Shown here: one piece after another, positions 7,558 through 9,561 of the stretch | How positions within the stretch are numbered: the stretch's first letter is position 1 | Layout of the letters: each line of letters begins with the position of its first letter | Assembly: GCA_937952875.1 (NCBI GenBank) | Contig: CALFDI010000014.1 | Location: 1 to 9,561, forward strand | Reading direction: 5' to 3' | DNA: 9,561 nucleotides | DNA from: an uncultured Verrucomicrobiales bacterium | GTDB taxonomy: Bacteria > Verrucomicrobiota > Verrucomicrobiia > Verrucomicrobiales > Akkermansiaceae | Program-made: the position numbers and the translations under genes | The notes under the pieces: model-generated | Databases searched by the model: none | The model's input: the letters and a program-made list of their open reading frames with translations, nothing else | Told to the model about the DNA's origin: nothing

Positions 7558-7619
7558 TCTTCTCCTGTTAGATGAAAGAATAAACTCAGGTGACTAGCAG
7601 AGGAGAAGATTCCTGAGTT
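7558..7619 (-). promoter_or_regulatory. Interleaved inverted repeats, possible SD-masking pseudoknot in the mRNA leader of the fusion gene
   Basis: Read on the minus strand, the order is AACTCAGG (7619-7612), TCTTCTCCT (7609-7601), CCTGAGTT (7590-7583), AGGAGAAGA (7566-7558). The first pairs perfectly with the third (8 bp) and the second with the fourth (9 bp), which is the topology of an H-type pseudoknot. The connecting loops would be 2, 10 and 16 bases. The last strand contains AGGAG, the only Shine-Dalgarno-like sequence before a start codon in this window. Folding would hide it, while ribosomes finishing the upstream gene (stop at 7624-7626) could open it. Two bases to cross the 9-bp stem is tight, so the stems may instead form alternately. 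Confidence 0.5.
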
Positions 7620-7623
7620 CCTA

Positions 7624-9105
7624 CTAATTCTCTTTGAGCCCAGCCATACCCATTGTGAAAAAGCCGACTGTGAAGAAGGTGAAGAAAGGAAGCAGGCCGT
7701 ATTGATGATTCGAAACAGCGATAATCATGGTGAAGAGACAGTAAATCGCGAGGCCGAGTTCTATAAGGGGCGCAGCGGTTTTACTAATTTGATAGGTTTT
7801 ACGTTTTTTAATTTTACGATCGCCCGCTTTAGGTGTGCGGACGAAGCCGCTCTTTTTACCAATAAGTGCCTCGTAGACTGCGCGTGTGTTAGAGAGACAA
7901 ATGCCGAAGCCAATAGTCATGAGCACAGGTAAGAGGAGCATGCGTTTAGGCCATTCATTCGGGTATAGAGTCATCTGGCTGACCATGTAGAATAAGCTAG
8001 GCCCGATCATAGCTGGTATGAGCGGGATCGCGACGACTCCGAAAAACCATGCTGGGAGAAAGTTAGCAGCAAAGATGACTGAGGCCAAAGTCGTCAATGA
8101 GACGATGAACATGAGCGGATGAATAGCGTAGTGAGTGAAGTGAAAGATGCTCTGAAACTTCGCCCAAGCAGTCGCATCAGATCGAAAGACGCGTCCCATC
8201 AGCTTAAGTGATGTCTGGATCGATCCCTTAGCCCAGCGGAACTGCTGGCTCTTAAAGGCGCGGAATGTGTCTGGCAGTTCGGCAGGGCATTCGATACCTG
8301 GGACATACTCGATCTTCCAGCCAGCAAGCTGTGAACGGTATGAGAGGTCCATGTCCTCTGTGATGGTATCAGCCTGCCATCCGCCTGCATCATCGATAGC
8401 CTGTCTACGCCACACGCCACCTGTGCCATTGAAGTTTAGAAAAAGATCATTGTAAGAGCGGGCGCACTGCTCGATGACGAAGTGCCCATCGATACCTATG
8501 GCCTGTGCTCTCGTGAGTAATGAATCTTTATCATTGAGGTGGGTCCAGCGTGCCTGGGCGAGTCCGATTTCAGGACTATCGACTAAGTGGGCGAGGATAC
8601 GTTTAAGAAAATCAGTAGGAGGGACAAAGTCTGAATCAAAAATGCCGATATAATCACCTTTCGCGACCTTGAGGCCTTCTTTTAGTGCGCCCGCTTTATA
8701 GCCAGTGCGATCTGTGCGACGAAAGACCGTGACATCAGTTCCTGAAGCGTTTAGGTCAGCTGCGACTCTATCTACTAGATCCATCGTTTCATCGTTCGAA
8801 TCATCGAGGATCTGCACTTCGAACTTATCGCGTGGGTAATCGATCGCTGCGACAGAGCGGATGACTCTCTCTGCTACATTATACTCATTATAAAGAGGGA
8901 TCTGAATGGTGACGACAGGGAGTTCTCGGCCGTCAGCGATTTGCTTCGCGTAGCGAGATTCTAAGTCTTTTTGATCCTGGATTTTGCCCCAATATTTCCG
9001 GGCAAACATAAAGAGCATGGGGTAGCAATTCAGGCCGTAAAAAAGAAGTCCAAGACTAGCCACTATGTAGAGGGCAAGTGCGGGATAAATAAGTAGATCA
9101 AGCAT
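7624..9105 (-). CDS. Cellulose-synthase-like processive GT2 glycosyltransferase (CslA/glucomannan-synthase type)
   Basis: A 493-residue inner-membrane enzyme expected to polymerise or transfer sugars from a nucleotide-sugar donor on the cytoplasmic face. An N-terminal span (about 5-35) precedes the catalytic GT-A domain: VTIQIPLYNE (65-74), LDDSND (100-105), the DSD metal/UDP motif (157-159), NGTGGVWRR (226-234), the catalytic-base TED (249-251) and the processive-synthase Q-x-x-R-W motif as QQFRW (287-291). Four or five further spans follow (about 326-347, 352-378, 387-410, 444-465, 470-488). The motif spacing resembles plant CslA and bacterial glucomannan 4-beta-mannosyltransferase-like proteins more than BcsA, since there is no PilZ domain. 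The ATG at 9105 has TCTTCTCC directly upstream rather than a Shine-Dalgarno. It lies 57 bases after the Fe-S gene and 75 before the fusion transferase, same strand, so co-transcription is likely. The product sugar cannot be inferred. Confidence 0.92.
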   Translation of the reverse strand: MLDLLIYPALALYIVASLGLLFYGLNCYPMLFMFARKYWGKIQDQKDLESRYAKQIADGRELPVVTIQIPLYNEYNVAERVIRSVAAIDYPRDKFEVQILDDSNDETMDLVDRVAADLNASGTDVTVFRRTDRTGYKAGALKEGLKVAKGDYIGIFDSDFVPPTDFLKRILAHLVDSPEIGLAQARWTHLNDKDSLLTRAQAIGIDGHFVIEQCARSYNDLFLNFNGTGGVWRRQAIDDAGGWQADTITEDMDLSYRSQLAGWKIEYVPGIECPAELPDTFRAFKSQQFRWAKGSIQTSLKLMGRVFRSDATAWAKFQSIFHFTHYAIHPLMFIVSLTTLASVIFAANFLPAWFFGVVAIPLIPAMIGPSLFYMVSQMTLYPNEWPKRMLLLPVLMTIGFGICLSNTRAVYEALIGKKSGFVRTPKAGDRKIKKRKTYQISKTAAPLIELGLAIYCLFTMIIAVSNHQYGLLPFFTFFTVGFFTMGMAGLKEN

Positions 9106-9162
9106 TAGGAGAAGACTGGGGGAGAGGCAGTCGGCACAGGGGTAAGTATGAAGTGAATGTGA

Positions 9163-9561
9163 TTACGAGTTTTTTTGCGCTTCCTTCATCACAACGGGTG
9201 AAGCGGGAAGCTTATCGAGGAGAAACTCACTGTTATCTTTGTTAGTATAATGGCCGAATTGAAGGACTCCTGTTGGACACTGCTGAACACAGGCGGAACA
9301 ACGGACGCACTCAGGATCTTCCATCGGCTTGCCTTTATTGGCAAAGTTCATGATATCAATGCCCTGGTGGCAGACGCTGGTGCAGACGTTACAAGAGATG
9401 CATTTATCCTTATCTGTGAAGATGCGGAACTTACCAAATGCACGCTGGTAGAGGTGCATGAGAGCAGCGAGAGGACAGCCGAAACGGCACCAGACGCGGC
9501 CAGAAAAATGGAAGTAAAAGGCAACACCGATCACACCTGCCCAGAGGAGATCGACGAAGTA
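9163..9561 (-). CDS. Membrane-associated 2x[4Fe-4S] ferredoxin-type protein, C-terminal part, cut by window edge
   Basis: The reading frame is open through the window edge, so the visible 132 residues are the C-terminal part of a larger protein. An internal GTG at 9534 is not a convincing start because the upstream codons continue a membrane span (YFVDLLWAGVIGVAFYFHF). The span ends at GRVWCRFGCPLA (21-32 of the visible part), a Cys-x3-Cys-Pro motif typical of NapH/NosR/CcoG-type membrane polyferredoxins. Two classical cluster motifs follow: CISCNVCTSVCHQG (54-67), in which His replaces the usual Pro after the fourth Cys, and CVRCSACVQQCPTG (85-98). The role is electron transfer at the cytoplasmic side of the membrane to an unidentified partner. 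The short tail is hydrophilic. The next gene, a GT2 transferase on the same strand, starts 57 bases later with no terminator between, so the two may share a transcript without an obvious functional link. Confidence 0.87.
   Translation of the reverse strand, partial: YFVDLLWAGVIGVAFYFHFSGRVWCRFGCPLAALMHLYQRAFGKFRIFTDKDKCISCNVCTSVCHQGIDIMNFANKGKPMEDPECVRCSACVQQCPTGVLQFGHYTNKDNSEFLLDKLPASPVVMKEAQKNS

Noticed and set aside
7583..7619. Hairpin after the GT2 synthase gene considered as a Rho-independent terminator
   Set aside because: The stem is 8 bp with a 21-base loop and is followed by TATTCTTTC rather than a U run. The interleaved second repeat makes a regulatory fold a better explanation.
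9163..9534. Complete small ferredoxin starting at GTG 9534
   Set aside because: The frame continues without a stop to the window edge and the upstream codons encode the rest of a membrane span, so the gene is a fragment of a longer one.

Overview
The window looks chromosomal and most likely comes from a member of the Verrucomicrobiota or a close PVC relative. This rests on three things: a large secreted lamin-tail-domain protein ending in an Asp-Gly-Asp-Gly module, a style common in that phylum; the LeuRS subtype; and the near absence of Shine-Dalgarno sequences. No 16S or other definitive marker is present, so the assignment is an inference. Base composition looks even and moderate, and I see no insertion sequence, phage gene, CRISPR array or RNA gene.

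All genes but one lie on the minus strand, so the biological order runs from the right edge to the left. From 9561 down to 5587 there is a likely co-transcribed set: the C-terminal part of a membrane-associated 2x[4Fe-4S] protein, a cellulose-synthase-like GT2 glycosyltransferase, and a fusion of a multi-span GT-C-type membrane glycosyltransferase with a soluble GT2 domain of the TIGR04283 type. The two glycosyltransferase genes are separated by 75 bp with two perfect, interleaved inverted repeats. These could form an H-type pseudoknot that hides the only recognisable Shine-Dalgarno sequence in the window.

Convergent to the fusion gene is a 62-residue CDGSH iron-sulfur protein (5376-5564), the only plus-strand gene. 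Its promoter-like elements predict a transcript starting at or next to the ATG. Divergent from it is a 653-residue secreted protein with three lamin-tail domains (5309-3348). After 139 bp with a 9-bp-period ACGGAA repeat comes leuS (3208-701), closed by a strong intrinsic terminator.

The left 507 bases hold the N-terminus and plug domain of a TonB-dependent outer-membrane receptor. Its upstream region carries a consensus -35 box and two copies of one palindromic motif (ATGCA-N7-TGCAT), one over the predicted -10 and one just upstream of the -35. This is the layout of a repressor-controlled, probably metal-responsive uptake gene. The most notable items are these twin operators, the pseudoknot-like leader and the two-enzyme glycosyltransferase fusion.
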